From: an uncultured Campylobacter sp.
GTDB lineage: Bacteria; Campylobacterota; Campylobacteria; Campylobacterales; Campylobacteraceae
Assembly (NCBI RefSeq): GCF_938002845.1
Contig: NZ_CALKZP010000047.1
Coordinates: 14,173-78,172, forward strand
Direction: 5' to 3'
DNA length: 64,000 nt
Under the pieces are notes generated by a model. The model worked only from the letters and a program-made list of their open reading frames with translations. It made no database searches and was not told the origin of the DNA. Shown piece by piece: positions 9,934-18,942 of the stretch (positions are counted from its first letter, which is position 1; the number at the start of each line of letters is the position of its first letter). The translations under genes were made by a program, and so were the position numbers.

Positions 9934-10152
9934 ATGATAAATCAAGACGAAATTTACACCGCTACCGAGATCGTGCGCAACTTCAGCACCGTTTTAAACA
10001 AGATTAAAAACCAAGAGATCAAAAAAGCCCTGATCGTCAAAAACAACAAATTCGAAGCCGTAATGATTAGTATGAGCGAGTTTGAGCGGCTCGAAAAGGC
10101 GGTTGAGTTACTCAAAGCCGTTTACGCCAAAAGGAGCGGCGGTGGCGAGTAA
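9934..10152 (+). CDS. Small Phd/YefM-like protein
   Basis: 72 residues. The N-terminal part (EIYTATEIVRNFSTVLNKI) fits the Phd/YefM antitoxin fold: a short strand, then a helix starting near a TATE motif, and a basic IVKNNKFEAVMISMSEFERL segment typical of that family. No toxin gene follows; the next gene is an alpha/beta hydrolase overlapping by 11 nt. From memory C. jejuni has a hypothetical protein of similar size at the same place (Cj0797c region), so this is probably a conserved solitary regulator or structural homologue. Function not established. Confidence 0.75.
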   Translation: MINQDEIYTATEIVRNFSTVLNKIKNQEIKKALIVKNNKFEAVMISMSEFERLEKAVELLKAVYAKRSGGGE

Positions 10153-10873
10153 GGAGCTCGTCTGCGGCGGCGAAAGCTACAAAATCAGCTACGAAATTTC
10201 AAATCTGCAGCGTGAGCAATACATCCTGATTCTGCACGGCTGGGGCGCAAACAAGGCGCTTATGTCTCGGATTTTTGCGGACAAGTTCCGCCGTTATGCG
10301 TTAGTGTGCGTCGATCTGCCTGGATTCGGCGCCAGCTCGCAGCCCGCGCGCGCCCTTGGCAGCAAGGATTACGCAGAGATTATGCGCGCCTTTATCGCAG
10401 CCTTCGGCAAGCAGCCCGCAGCGATCATGGGGCACAGCTTCGGCGGCAAGATCGCTGCATTGCTAGCTCCGCGCAATCTCATACTGCTAAGCAGCGCTGG
10501 TATCATCGAACCCAAGCCCTTTGCCGTGCGCGCCAAAATCGTGATTTTTAAAATTTTAAAAAGATTTGGACTGGCGGGGCTTTGGCGCGCGTTTGCGAGC
10601 AAGGACGCCGCAGGTATGAGCAAGGCGATGTATGAGACGCTAAAAAACGTCGTAAATGAGGACTTCCGCGATATCTTTTCCGCGCTAAGCTCGCAAAATG
10701 CGCTCATCTTTTGGGGCAAGGACGATCGCGCCACTAGCCTAAAAAGCGGCGAGCTGATCCACTCGCTCGTCAAAAATAGCAAATTTTATCCGCTGGCAGG
10801 GGATCACTTTTTCTTTTTGCAAAGCGCGGATTTTATCGGCGAACAGATCGAAAAGGAGCTTGGCGGCAGCTAA
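10142..10873 (+). CDS. Alpha/beta-fold hydrolase
   Basis: 243 residues. Oxyanion-hole segment LILHGWGANK, nucleophile elbow IMGHSFGGK, and a probable catalytic histidine in GDHFFFL near the C-terminus; an acid candidate is the Asp in WGKDDRA. Substrate unknown. I chose the GTG at 10142 because AAGGAG lies 5 nt upstream; an in-frame ATG at 10082 lies far inside the preceding gene and lacks such a site. Conserved position between ddl and murF suggests an envelope-related role, but this is only inference. Confidence 0.88.
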   Translation: MASKELVCGGESYKISYEISNLQREQYILILHGWGANKALMSRIFADKFRRYALVCVDLPGFGASSQPARALGSKDYAEIMRAFIAAFGKQPAAIMGHSFGGKIAALLAPRNLILLSSAGIIEPKPFAVRAKIVIFKILKRFGLAGLWRAFASKDAAGMSKAMYETLKNVVNEDFRDIFSALSSQNALIFWGKDDRATSLKSGELIHSLVKNSKFYPLAGDHFFFLQSADFIGEQIEKELGGS

Positions 10874-11714
10874 ATTTAACGATTCGGCGCCGCGCTAAAT
10901 TTAAAGCAAAACGCGATTTGGTGTAAATTTTAAAATTTAGCCGCGAAATTTTAGCGCCGCACCGCGAAAATCGCGCTTTAGATGCAAAAACAGATCATGC
11001 GAAAGGCAAGAGCGAGTGCATTTTAAAAAGCGTTTCATTGCGGCGCTTTAATATGGCTCGCCCGCGTTATAAAATTTTGCAATCTGTTTGCGCAAAGATC
11101 GCGGACCTAAGCGTAAATTTAGATTATAAAGCCGCGAAGTATGCGGCACATATTTAAAATTTAGCAACGTAAAATCCGCTCTTTGGGCGCACAGTATAAA
11201 ACGCAAAGCTCAAATTGCGGCGTGCCGCGTTAAATTTTAAAATTTTAATGCGGCAGCGGAGTTTCTGCTCCGCGCTTGCGGCAGCCATACAATAGACGAC
11301 AAAACTGCGTGCGTGCACCGCAAAACGGACGATTAAATTTAGTCGCATAACCGCGCCATGTATTTGCCTCGAAAGGTCTATGTGCCACAAATGATGCAAA
11401 TCATCGCGCGAGATAGGGCGCGATGTCGCAAGATACGCAGCGTGCGAAAATTTCAGGTCGCGAAAGATAGATACGGTGCGGTATCGAAAATGGGGGCGGC
11501 GCGCGGCAGCGTAAATTTATCTAGCGTGGCTCGTGCAGCTTTCGCGAGGGCGTGAATTTATGAGCGTGCAAGTTTGCAAAAATAGAATTTGCAAAGCGAA
11601 AATTCGTAAAATTTGCAAATGACGCCGAATGTCGGTTAGCTCGAGCTCGCCGCGTTTTTGCCCGCACAGGCTCGCAAAGCGGGCGCGCAAATTTATAAAA
11701 AGGAATTTTAAAAG
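10874..11714. repeat. 840-bp gap with scattered AAATTT palindromes
   Basis: I see no gene. The stretch contains recurring CTAAATTTAAAGC, TAAATTTTAAAATTTAG and related words between GC-rich linkers. Short open frames on both strands have no recognisable sequence and no convincing ribosome site. Confidence 0.5.
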
Positions 11715-13511
11715 ATGAATATAATATTTTTGATCGCGCACGCGGCATTCGTCCTGCTGCTGGGCTTTTATCTGATCACCTGCCTGCAGTGGTTTTCGTA
11801 CAAGCCCGCGCGCATCATCTTTCACTTCACCAAACCCGTGTGGCACCTTTATTTTTTGATTTTGCCGCTAGCGGCGTATTTTGGCTGCGAGATCGCGGCG
11901 AGCCTCTGTGCGGCTAAATTCGGCGCCGAGTGCCTTTATGCCTTGCACGCCGCTAAAATTCTAATCGTCGCGGCCTATGCGCTAGCGCTTTATTTTTGGC
12001 AAAGAAGGCTTGATAAAAAGCTTGTCTTTACGCCGCGCGTGAAGCGATTTTTTGCGATTTTGGCGCTCTGCGCGTTTGGCTTTAGCGTCGCGTTTTATGC
12101 CGCGGGAGGCCCGATTTTGCCGATCTTTTTACCGCTTGGTGCGGGCCTTACGGCGAGCTTTGCTTACGAGCGGGCGCAGGCTGCGAAATTTAAGGCCGAC
12201 GCACGCAAAAAATTGGCCTCGATGCCATCCCTTACGATCATTCAGATCACCGCAAGCTACGGCAAGACGAGCATTAAAAACTTCTTGTATCAAATTTTAA
12301 AAAACGACTTTCGCTGCTATAAGACGCCGCGTTCGGTAAACACGCTAGCAGGGCTAGTGCGCGACGTAAACGAGGCGCTACCCGCAGATACGCAGATATA
12401 CATCGCCGAAGCAGGCGCCAGGCTAAGCGGCGATATCGCCGAGATCACCGAGTTTTTGGCGCCGCAGATCGTCGTCGTGGGCGAGATCGGCGCGCAACAC
12501 ATCGAGTATTTCAAAAGCATCGAAAACATCCGTAAAACAAAGCTGGAAGCGCTAACAAGCGCGCGGCTAAAGCATGCGTTTTTGCACAGCTCCACGCAAA
12601 AAAGCGCGGACGAGCGCGTCACGATCTACGACGAGGGGCTGGAAATTTGCGGCGCAGATCTGGACGGAATAAAATTTAGCCTTGGCTTGAGCGAGAATGA
12701 GCCCCTCGCAAGCGGAGAGAATTCCATGCTGCATGCAGACACATCCGCCGCAGGTGGCGAAGGGCAGGGCGGTTTAAGCCTAGATGCAAGCAGTGCGGCA
12801 TGCGCGAAAAAAGACAAAAATTCTAAAAATTACGGCGTCGATTTTGACGAAGCAAATTCCGTATCCTGCGCCGAACAAAGCGAGCAAGAATTTTACGAAC
12901 AAACCGCCCGTGCCGCTAGCGACGATAAAATTTGTAACGTCAAAGAGTGGGGCGTGCAAGAGGCTTCAAACGAGCATAAAATTTCAAACGGGCAGAGAGA
13001 GCTATGCGAGAGACATGAGTTTTTCGCGCCGATTTTGGGTAAATTCAACGCTGCAAATCTCGCCGCATGCATAAAGATAGCGCGATTTTTAGGGCTTAGC
13101 ACTGATAAGATCAAAAGCCGCGTCGCACACGTCGGCGCCGTCGAGCACCGCCTCGCGCGGCTCGATGCGGGCGGCAAGATCATCATCGACGATAGCTTCA
13201 ACGGCAATCTAAGCGGCATGCTGCAAAGCTACGAGCTGATGCGAAGCTACGGCGGGCGCAAGGTCATCATCACGCCGGGCATCGTCGAGAGCACGCGCGA
13301 GGACAACGAGACGTTAGGCGCTAAGATCGATGAAATTTTTGATCTCGCGATCATTACGGGCGAACTAAATTCCGAGGTGCTGCAAAGCAGGATCGACCCC
13401 GCAAAGACTATCGTTTTGAAAGACAAGCGCGATTTGCAGCGGGTTTTGAGCGAAAATACGCACAGCGGCGATCTGATTTTGTTTTCAAACGACGCGCCGA
13501 GCTTCATTTAA
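11715..13511 (+). CDS. murF: UDP-MurNAc-tripeptide--D-Ala-D-Ala ligase MurF with low-complexity insertion
   Basis: Adds D-Ala-D-Ala to UDP-MurNAc-tripeptide. 598 residues against about 450-480 normally. The first ~150 residues contain three to five hydrophobic segments. Mur-ligase core: P-loop ITASYGKTSIKN (about residue 178), GEIGAQHIEYF, then C-terminal IIDDSFNGNLSGM and ITPGIVES. Between GADLDGIKFSLG and FFAPILGKFNAANLAA (about 12690-13008, roughly 106 residues) there is an insertion rich in Ser, Ala, Glu and Asn with no conserved motif. The frame stays open throughout. AAGGAATTTTAAAAG precedes the ATG. Confidence 0.92.
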   Translation: MNIIFLIAHAAFVLLLGFYLITCLQWFSYKPARIIFHFTKPVWHLYFLILPLAAYFGCEIAASLCAAKFGAECLYALHAAKILIVAAYALALYFWQRRLDKKLVFTPRVKRFFAILALCAFGFSVAFYAAGGPILPIFLPLGAGLTASFAYERAQAAKFKADARKKLASMPSLTIIQITASYGKTSIKNFLYQILKNDFRCYKTPRSVNTLAGLVRDVNEALPADTQIYIAEAGARLSGDIAEITEFLAPQIVVVGEIGAQHIEYFKSIENIRKTKLEALTSARLKHAFLHSSTQKSADERVTIYDEGLEICGADLDGIKFSLGLSENEPLASGENSMLHADTSAAGGEGQGGLSLDASSAACAKKDKNSKNYGVDFDEANSVSCAEQSEQEFYEQTARAASDDKICNVKEWGVQEASNEHKISNGQRELCERHEFFAPILGKFNAANLAACIKIARFLGLSTDKIKSRVAHVGAVEHRLARLDAGGKIIIDDSFNGNLSGMLQSYELMRSYGGRKVIITPGIVESTREDNETLGAKIDEIFDLAIITGELNSEVLQSRIDPAKTIVLKDKRDLQRVLSENTHSGDLILFSNDAPSFI

Positions 13512-13757
13512 GCGGCTTTGGCGATACGGCTTGTTTCGCCTGGAGCGGCATACGGCGCGATTTGGCAGGCGTATTTTTAGGCAAAAGACTTTGAGCAAGT
13601 GGGGCAAGCGACTTAAACGCGATCTATCGAGCGATTAGTTTAAGCGTGCGGCGCGATCTGTTTAAATAAAAGCCCTGTGTGGCGAAATTTTAGCGCGCCG
13701 TTATAAAATCGCAATCTTGCGCGCGATTAAATTTACGATGAAATTTAAAGGAAAGCC

Positions 13758-14438
13758 ATGGATTTACGAGAAAAGATGCTAGGGCAGCTGCGGGCGCTAA
13801 GCGAGGAGAAGTTTGCACAATTTTCGCAGCGCCTAATACCGACGCCGCAGATTTTGGGCGTGCGCACTCCCGCACTGCGCGCACTTGCTCGCAAAAGCTT
13901 CGCCGCTTTGGGCGGAGCGGACGAGGCGCGGCGTGAGCTGCAAAATTATAAGCCCGTTTTTCACGAGGAGTTCGTGCTAAAAGGCTTTTTTATAATGCTT
14001 TTGAAGCAGGATGAGACGAAATTTGCGCTTGCGAGCAGTTTTATCAAAACGATGCCTAATTGGGCGGTTTGCGATATGTTCGCTCCGAAATTCAGAGATG
14101 CTGCTTTCGCGGACGCGCTACTAAAGCAGGCTAAAAGCGGCGTGAGCGAGTTTGAGAGGCGATTTTTCTACGTTTATTTTATGCAAAATATGGACGCGAT
14201 CCCGCCCGAGAAGTTTTTTGAAATTTGCGCCGCCGAAAGCGATGAGCGGTACTACGTGCAAATGGGCGCGGCGTGGGCGATAGCCGAGATGTTTATCAAA
14301 CAGCGCGAGATCACGCTTGCGTTTTTGGCGAGCAAGCGGGCGTTTAAATTTATCCAAAACAAGGCGATATCGAAGATCCGCGATAGCTTCCGCGTAAGCA
14401 AAGCCGATAAGGAGGCGCTTTTGAAGTATAAAATTTAA
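13758..14438 (+). CDS. AlkD-type DNA alkylation repair protein
   Basis: 226 residues of HEAT-like helical repeats typical of the AlkD family of DNA glycosylases, which remove alkylated bases. Supporting segments: IPTPQILGVRTPALRALAR near the N-terminus, the MPNWAVCDMF segment (W-x-x-x-D, with the aspartate expected at the active site), and WAIAEMFIK and KFIQNKAISKIRDS toward the C-terminus. AAAGGAAAG precedes the ATG. It stands alone, 246 bp after murF. Confidence 0.88.
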   Translation: MDLREKMLGQLRALSEEKFAQFSQRLIPTPQILGVRTPALRALARKSFAALGGADEARRELQNYKPVFHEEFVLKGFFIMLLKQDETKFALASSFIKTMPNWAVCDMFAPKFRDAAFADALLKQAKSGVSEFERRFFYVYFMQNMDAIPPEKFFEICAAESDERYYVQMGAAWAIAEMFIKQREITLAFLASKRAFKFIQNKAISKIRDSFRVSKADKEALLKYKI

Positions 14439-14536
14439 CCGAGACGGAAAGTGGCAGAGGTAGTTAAAATTTCAGTTGCGCGCGGGGCTTGTCAGCCAAA
14501 ATCGCGAGCTTTAAAATGTAAATTTAAGGAGAGAAA

Positions 14537-14882
14537 ATGTTTAGCAAGGAATTTTTGGAGATTCTGAATTATGAATGCGCCGTGGGTATCGCTACCTGCG
14601 CGCAGGGCGAGGCTCATATCAGCAATACGTGGAACAGATATCTCGTCATTAAGGGTGATCGCATCCTCATCCCCGCTGCGGGTATGAAAAAGACGCAAAG
14701 CAACGTGGAGGCTAATCCAAATGTCGAGCTTAGCGCTACAAAGGAGCTAGCAGGTAGGTTTGGCGTAGGGCACGGCGCGCTTTATTGATAGTGGCGCGGA
14801 GTTTGAGGAAACGAAGGCGAAATTTCCGTTTGCTACGAGATTGCTTGAAATCACGGCTAGCAGCGTAAAACAGGTGCTGTAA
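14537..14882 (+). pseudogene. Pyridoxamine 5'-phosphate oxidase-like FMN protein, broken
   Basis: Begins as a small split-barrel flavoprotein: MFSKEFLEIL, then GIATCAQGEAHISNTWNRYL and LIPAAGMKKTQSN, as in the PNPOx-like family. The frame stops at 14788 after AGRFGVG, but a different frame continues from about 14780 with GTARFIDSGAEFEETKAKFPF and ends KQVL at 14882, the expected C-terminus. The family's usual linker of around six residues between these halves is missing, so a real deletion of about 20 nt fits better than a simple one-base sequencing slip. Good AAGGAGAG ribosome site. Confidence 0.75.
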
Positions 14883-15127
14883 GCCGAGCGGCGGGATTTT
14901 GGCGGATTTATGGATAGAATTTTGCCGCGAGCTTTACGATGAAATTTTGCCGTGAAATTTTATCGATGGAATTTTAAAGTTAGTAAAATTTTATCGACGA
15001 AACTTCGCTTCGCCGCAAAATTTTAAAGTGAGCAAAATTTTAAAACCTGCAAAATTTCGAAGTTTGCGAGATCCGTAAGTCTCGCTCAAATTTTTAGAGT
15101 ATAAATTTACGCATTGAAAGGAAAAGT

Positions 15128-15893
15128 ATGAAACGATTAGAGGGTAAAACCGCCGTAACTACGGGGGCGGCATAGGGCTTGGTATCGCAAAGTGTTTTGC
15201 CGAAGAGGGCGCAAATTTGATCCTGCTTGGCAGAAGCGTGGAGAAATTAAAAATCGCGCAGGAGGCCTTGGGCGGTTACGGCGTGAAAGCTTACGCGATA
15301 GAGGCGGATTTGGCGCAAAGTAAAACGATAAAAGGTCTTTGCGAGCGCATTTTAGCGCTATCTCTTAAGATAGATATTCTCGTAAATAACGCCGGACTGG
15401 GAAAATTCGTATCGTTTGAGGCGACCGATGAAGCGCTGCTGGACGCTCATCTAAACCTAAACGTCAAAGCGCCATATCTGCTTACTCAGGGGCTTTTGGG
15501 CGCGCTTGCGGCTAGCAAAGGCTGCGTGATCAATATCTCGTCGTATTTTGCGAACCGAATGCTCGTAGGGCGCACCACGACGGCATACTCAATCACCAAA
15601 GGCGCGCTAAATTCTTTCACCAAATCGCTTGCCTTCGAGGTCGGCAAACTAGGCATTCGCGTTAATGCCATAGCGCCCGGAAGCGTTCTAACGCCGCAGT
15701 TTGAGCGAAATTTAAGTGCGCTTAGCCCTCAGGGACGCGAGGCGCCCCTGCAAATGGTGCAAAATATCTATCCACTTGGCAAAATCGGCAGCGCGCAGGA
15801 CATCGGCGAGGCGGCGGTGTTTTTGGCGTCGGACGGGGCGAAATAGGGGACGGCGCGATATTTGCGATAGACGGCGGGCTTACGACGAATTAG
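15128..15893 (+). pseudogene. Short-chain dehydrogenase/reductase with two frameshifts
   Basis: SDR family oxidoreductase, NAD(P)-dependent. ATG at 15128 (AAGGAAAAG upstream) opens MKRLEGKTAVTTG, then the frame hits TAG where the glycine-rich loop should be; restoring one G in the five-G run near 15165 gives TGGGIGLGIA. The main frame then holds NNAG, the catalytic YSITKGALNSF (Tyr-x-x-x-Lys) and NAIAPGSVLTP. A second break near 15844 requires one base to resume with GAIFAIDGGLTTN and a stop at 15893. Either two sequencing errors or true decay; substrate unknown. Confidence 0.8.
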
Positions 15894-16271
15894 CCGCGAT
15901 TGGGCGGAATTTTGGGCGCGGATTTTGAAATATAAAATTTTACGGCAGCAAATTCCGCCGCGAGAAATTTACTCCGTAGAATTCGCAGCGGCAAATTTTG
16001 CAATGAAAAATTTAACCGGGTAGAATTTTATAGCGATGAATACTGCGCGTGAAATTTCGCAGCGAAGAAAGCGCAGAATTCCGCAAGCTGTGCGAATTAC
16101 AACGTAAATTTTAAAATTTATATTGTAAAATTTTGCGGCGTGCGGTTTGGTCGGAATCTCACAGCGCAAAATTTTAAGCTGCGGTAAAACGGTGCCTGCG
16201 GGGTTAAATTTAAAAAGCGGCGCCGGCAGCCGGCTTGAGATAATTAGAAATTAAACGAGATTGGAGAGGGT
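15894..16271. other. 378-bp gap, no gene seen
   Basis: AAATTT-type words and GC-rich linkers only; GGCGCCGGCAGCCGGC at about 16219 can form a small hairpin. The ribosome site for the next gene lies at its end. Confidence 0.4.
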
Positions 16272-16865
16272 TTGAGAGTTTTGTTTCTAGCGATTTTAGC
16301 GGTGTTTTTGCTCTCTTGCGCGGCGCTATTTAGCTCGTGCGCGGCTCCGCTGGCGCCCGCTGGTAACGCGCTTAGCGTATACGACATCTACTCCGTAGCA
16401 CGCGACCGCCGCAGCGTAAGCGAGGTCGCTAGCGACAAGCTCATCCAGACTAAAATCCAAAGCAAAATTCTATTTACCAAAGGCCTTAGCAGCTGGGATC
16501 TGGAGGTCGAGTGCTTCTACGGCGAGGTCTATCTCATCGGGCTGCTGGATAGCGAAGCGATGCGCGAGCCGCTGCTTGCTTTAGCTAGACAAACCGAAGG
16601 CGTGCGGCGCGTGCATACCTATCTGCGCGTCAAAAAGTCCGAATATCCGTGCAATTCGTTTGAAATTTTTACAAATTTAAAGAAAAATCTCTTTTCCGAC
16701 ACCGACGTTTCGGGCACTGCGGTGCGCGTGGCGATCGTGGGCTGCGACGTGGTATTTAGCGGCGTGGTGAGCGACATCGAGCACGAAAAGCACGCGATCT
16801 GGTATGCGACGCACGCGCCTGGGGTGCAGGACGTGTATTCGTTCCTGCGCGTGGTGAAGGAGTAG
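16272..16865 (+). CDS. BON-domain lipoprotein
   Basis: 197 residues. Signal peptide with cysteine-containing lipobox candidates LLSC (residue 16) and FSSC (residue 23). Two BON-like units follow: the first around SDKLIQTKIQSKI...LEVECFYGEVYLIGLL with GVRRVHTYLRV, the second around DVSGTAVRVAIVGCDVVFSGVV with GVQDVYSFLRV. This dual-BON layout matches DolP/OsmY-type envelope proteins that bind anionic phospholipid at the outer membrane. TTG start with GGAGAGG upstream. Function inferred from family. Confidence 0.85.
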   Translation: MRVLFLAILAVFLLSCAALFSSCAAPLAPAGNALSVYDIYSVARDRRSVSEVASDKLIQTKIQSKILFTKGLSSWDLEVECFYGEVYLIGLLDSEAMREPLLALARQTEGVRRVHTYLRVKKSEYPCNSFEIFTNLKKNLFSDTDVSGTAVRVAIVGCDVVFSGVVSDIEHEKHAIWYATHAPGVQDVYSFLRVVKE

Positions 16866-17412
16866 GGGCTTTGCGGTTAAATTTGATCGCTTCGGCAGGG
16901 CAAATTTAACCGCTTGCGGCGGGCTAAATTTGAGGATATGCCAGATTTATTTCAGCTCGTTTGCGGGGCAATCAGCGTGCATAAATTAAAATTTTATCGG
17001 CGCGCAAGATAACGTGGAATTTTAAAATTTGGCTCACGAGCGCGAGCATTAAGTAAATTTAAAGCCGCCTCAGACGATAATTTCGCAGATGAAATTTACG
17101 CCGCGAGCGCTCGCCGAAAAGTAGCGCCCGGCGTGCCGATAGAAAGCGCGCCCTGTTTAAATGGCGGCTAAATCAAAAGCGGCACGCGCGAGCTAAATTT
17201 AAAGCACTGCGTTTTTAAAAGCGCTAAATTTAAAGCGAGCCGCCGAGTTAAATTTAAACGTAACGCGCGCATTGTGAGCTAAAATGAGCTAAATTTAAAA
17301 TCGCGTTGCCGTTATCGGCGAAATTTCAGCGAAATGACGCGAGCGCTCGCGCTAAAACATACGATCAAAATGCCTAAAAGGGCGCAAAATTCAGTAAATT
17401 TAAGGAGAGAAA
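16866..17412. repeat. 547-bp gap with repeated GCTAAATTTAAAGC words
   Basis: Non-coding. The near-palindrome (G/A)(C/T)TAAATTTAAA(G/A)C recurs at about 17054, 17189, 17222, 17248 and 17289, spaced irregularly by GC-rich linkers. AAGGAGAG for upp ends the gap. Confidence 0.55.
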
Positions 17413-18081
17413 ATGAGCCAAAGCCAAAAATGTACGCACCAAACCGCGTGCGAGCTGCCCAACGTGAGGCTGATCAAGCACCCGCTGATCGAGCATAAGC
17501 TCACGATCCTGCGCGATCGGGAGACCGATCCATTTCAGTTCCGCATGCTCGTCGATGAGATCAGCTACCTGATGATGTTCGAAGCCACGCGCGATCTGGT
17601 GCTGCGCGAGGTGAGCGTGCATACGCCCGTGGCGCAAACTAGCGCGTATAAGCTCGCCACGAAGATCATGATCTGCCCGATTTTGCGCGCCGCGCTGGGG
17701 ATGCTGGATAGCGTTTTCAAGCTCATACCGGATGCCAGCGTAGGATTTTTAGGCTTTCAGCGCGACGAAAAGACCGCACAGGCGGAGTTTTTTTACGCCA
17801 AACTGCCCGCAGATGCCGCAGAGCGCACCGCAATCATCATCGATCCGATGTTTGCGACCGGCGGCACGGCGATCGATGCGGTGAAATTCCTGCTGAAAAA
17901 CGGCGTCAAAAAGATCAAATTTATCTCCATCATCGCAGCGCCCGAGGGGCTTCATAGATTTAGCGAGATCTACCCGCAGGTCGAGGTTTTTACCGCGGCG
18001 ATCGACGAAAGACTAAACGAGCAAAAATATATCGTGCCGGGTCTCGGAGACGCGGGAGATAGAGTGTTTAATACGATGTGA
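17413..18081 (+). CDS. upp: Uracil phosphoribosyltransferase
   Basis: Salvages uracil with PRPP to UMP in the cytoplasm; 222 residues. Conserved features: NVRLIKHPLIEHKLTILRD at the N-terminus, ICPILRAALGM, the PRPP-binding loop IIIDPMFATGGTAIDAV, and the uracil-binding C-terminal YIVPGLGDAGDR. N-terminal extension of about 14 residues is slightly longer than usual. AAGGAGAG lies 5 nt before the ATG, in the same 20-nt context seen at 14521. Confidence 0.97.
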   Translation: MSQSQKCTHQTACELPNVRLIKHPLIEHKLTILRDRETDPFQFRMLVDEISYLMMFEATRDLVLREVSVHTPVAQTSAYKLATKIMICPILRAALGMLDSVFKLIPDASVGFLGFQRDEKTAQAEFFYAKLPADAAERTAIIIDPMFATGGTAIDAVKFLLKNGVKKIKFISIIAAPEGLHRFSEIYPQVEVFTAAIDERLNEQKYIVPGLGDAGDRVFNTM

Positions 18082-18942
18082 AATTACGCGGCGAAGGACT
18101 TTGTGCTGCGTTAAATTTGCGCGGGATAGTGTTTTGCGCGGCGATAAATTGATCGGCAGCAAACTTTACCGGCAATGGAATTTTACGCGATGCGAAATCT
18201 ATTTATCAAATATGCGGGTTGTGGCAGCTCGGAATTTCGCGCTGCGGTAAATTTGACAAGGCGCGTATTTTTTACAGCGCGCGCAATACGTAGTGAAATT
18301 TTAAATTTCGCAGCGCTGTAAATTTGAAGCGCTTTAAAATTTTAACTCGTCGTAGAATTTGCGGCATTTTGGAATTTATTAAATAAAATTTGAGCTCCGT
18401 GATGTATAAAACATGCAAATTTCAAAGTAATGAAAGGCGAAATAGGGCGGTGAAATTTCATTGTCGTCGAATTTTGCCGCAGAATTCGACCCGTGCGAGA
18501 TTTCACAGAGAATTTACCGCGTCAAAACTCTACTCTCTGCAAAGCGGTAGCAAAATTTCAAAATTTAGCGCGCATTTACGGCGTGAAATTTTGCAACCGC
18601 CCGCACCGCAAATATTGCTATTTTCAGACCGCCCCTGATCGCGCTGCCACATAACCCGCGCGCAGCTCGCAAAAAAACTCCAAGCAGTCACGCTTTTCAT
18701 AGCAGCTTAAAACTCAGCCACCACCTCCAGAATTTAGCGAGCCGCAAAATATCGCACAACGTCCGTGCCGCAAAAATTTACAAACCGCAAAATTTGCAAA
18801 AATCGTGCGGCGAAATTCTTACCCCAACGATCCGATAAAAAAGTCAGGGCGGCGCGCCAGGCGTATGCGAGGGGTGAAATTCTTACCCAAACGATCCACC
18901 CGCGCTAAAATGAAATTTCAAAATTTATCGAGCAAAATTTGC
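18082..18942. repeat. 861-bp gap between convergent upp and helicase
   Basis: No gene recognised. Mostly AAATTT words in GC-rich linkers. A direct repeat GAAATTCTTACCC(C/A)AACGATCC occurs at about 18812 and 18878, 66 bp apart, close to the helicase 3' end. Confidence 0.5.

Noticed and set aside
15160..15175. Phase-variable poly-G tract in the short-chain dehydrogenase
   Set aside because: Only five G in a row, shorter than the 8-12 usual for contingency tracts in Campylobacter; a simple indel or sequencing slip is likelier.
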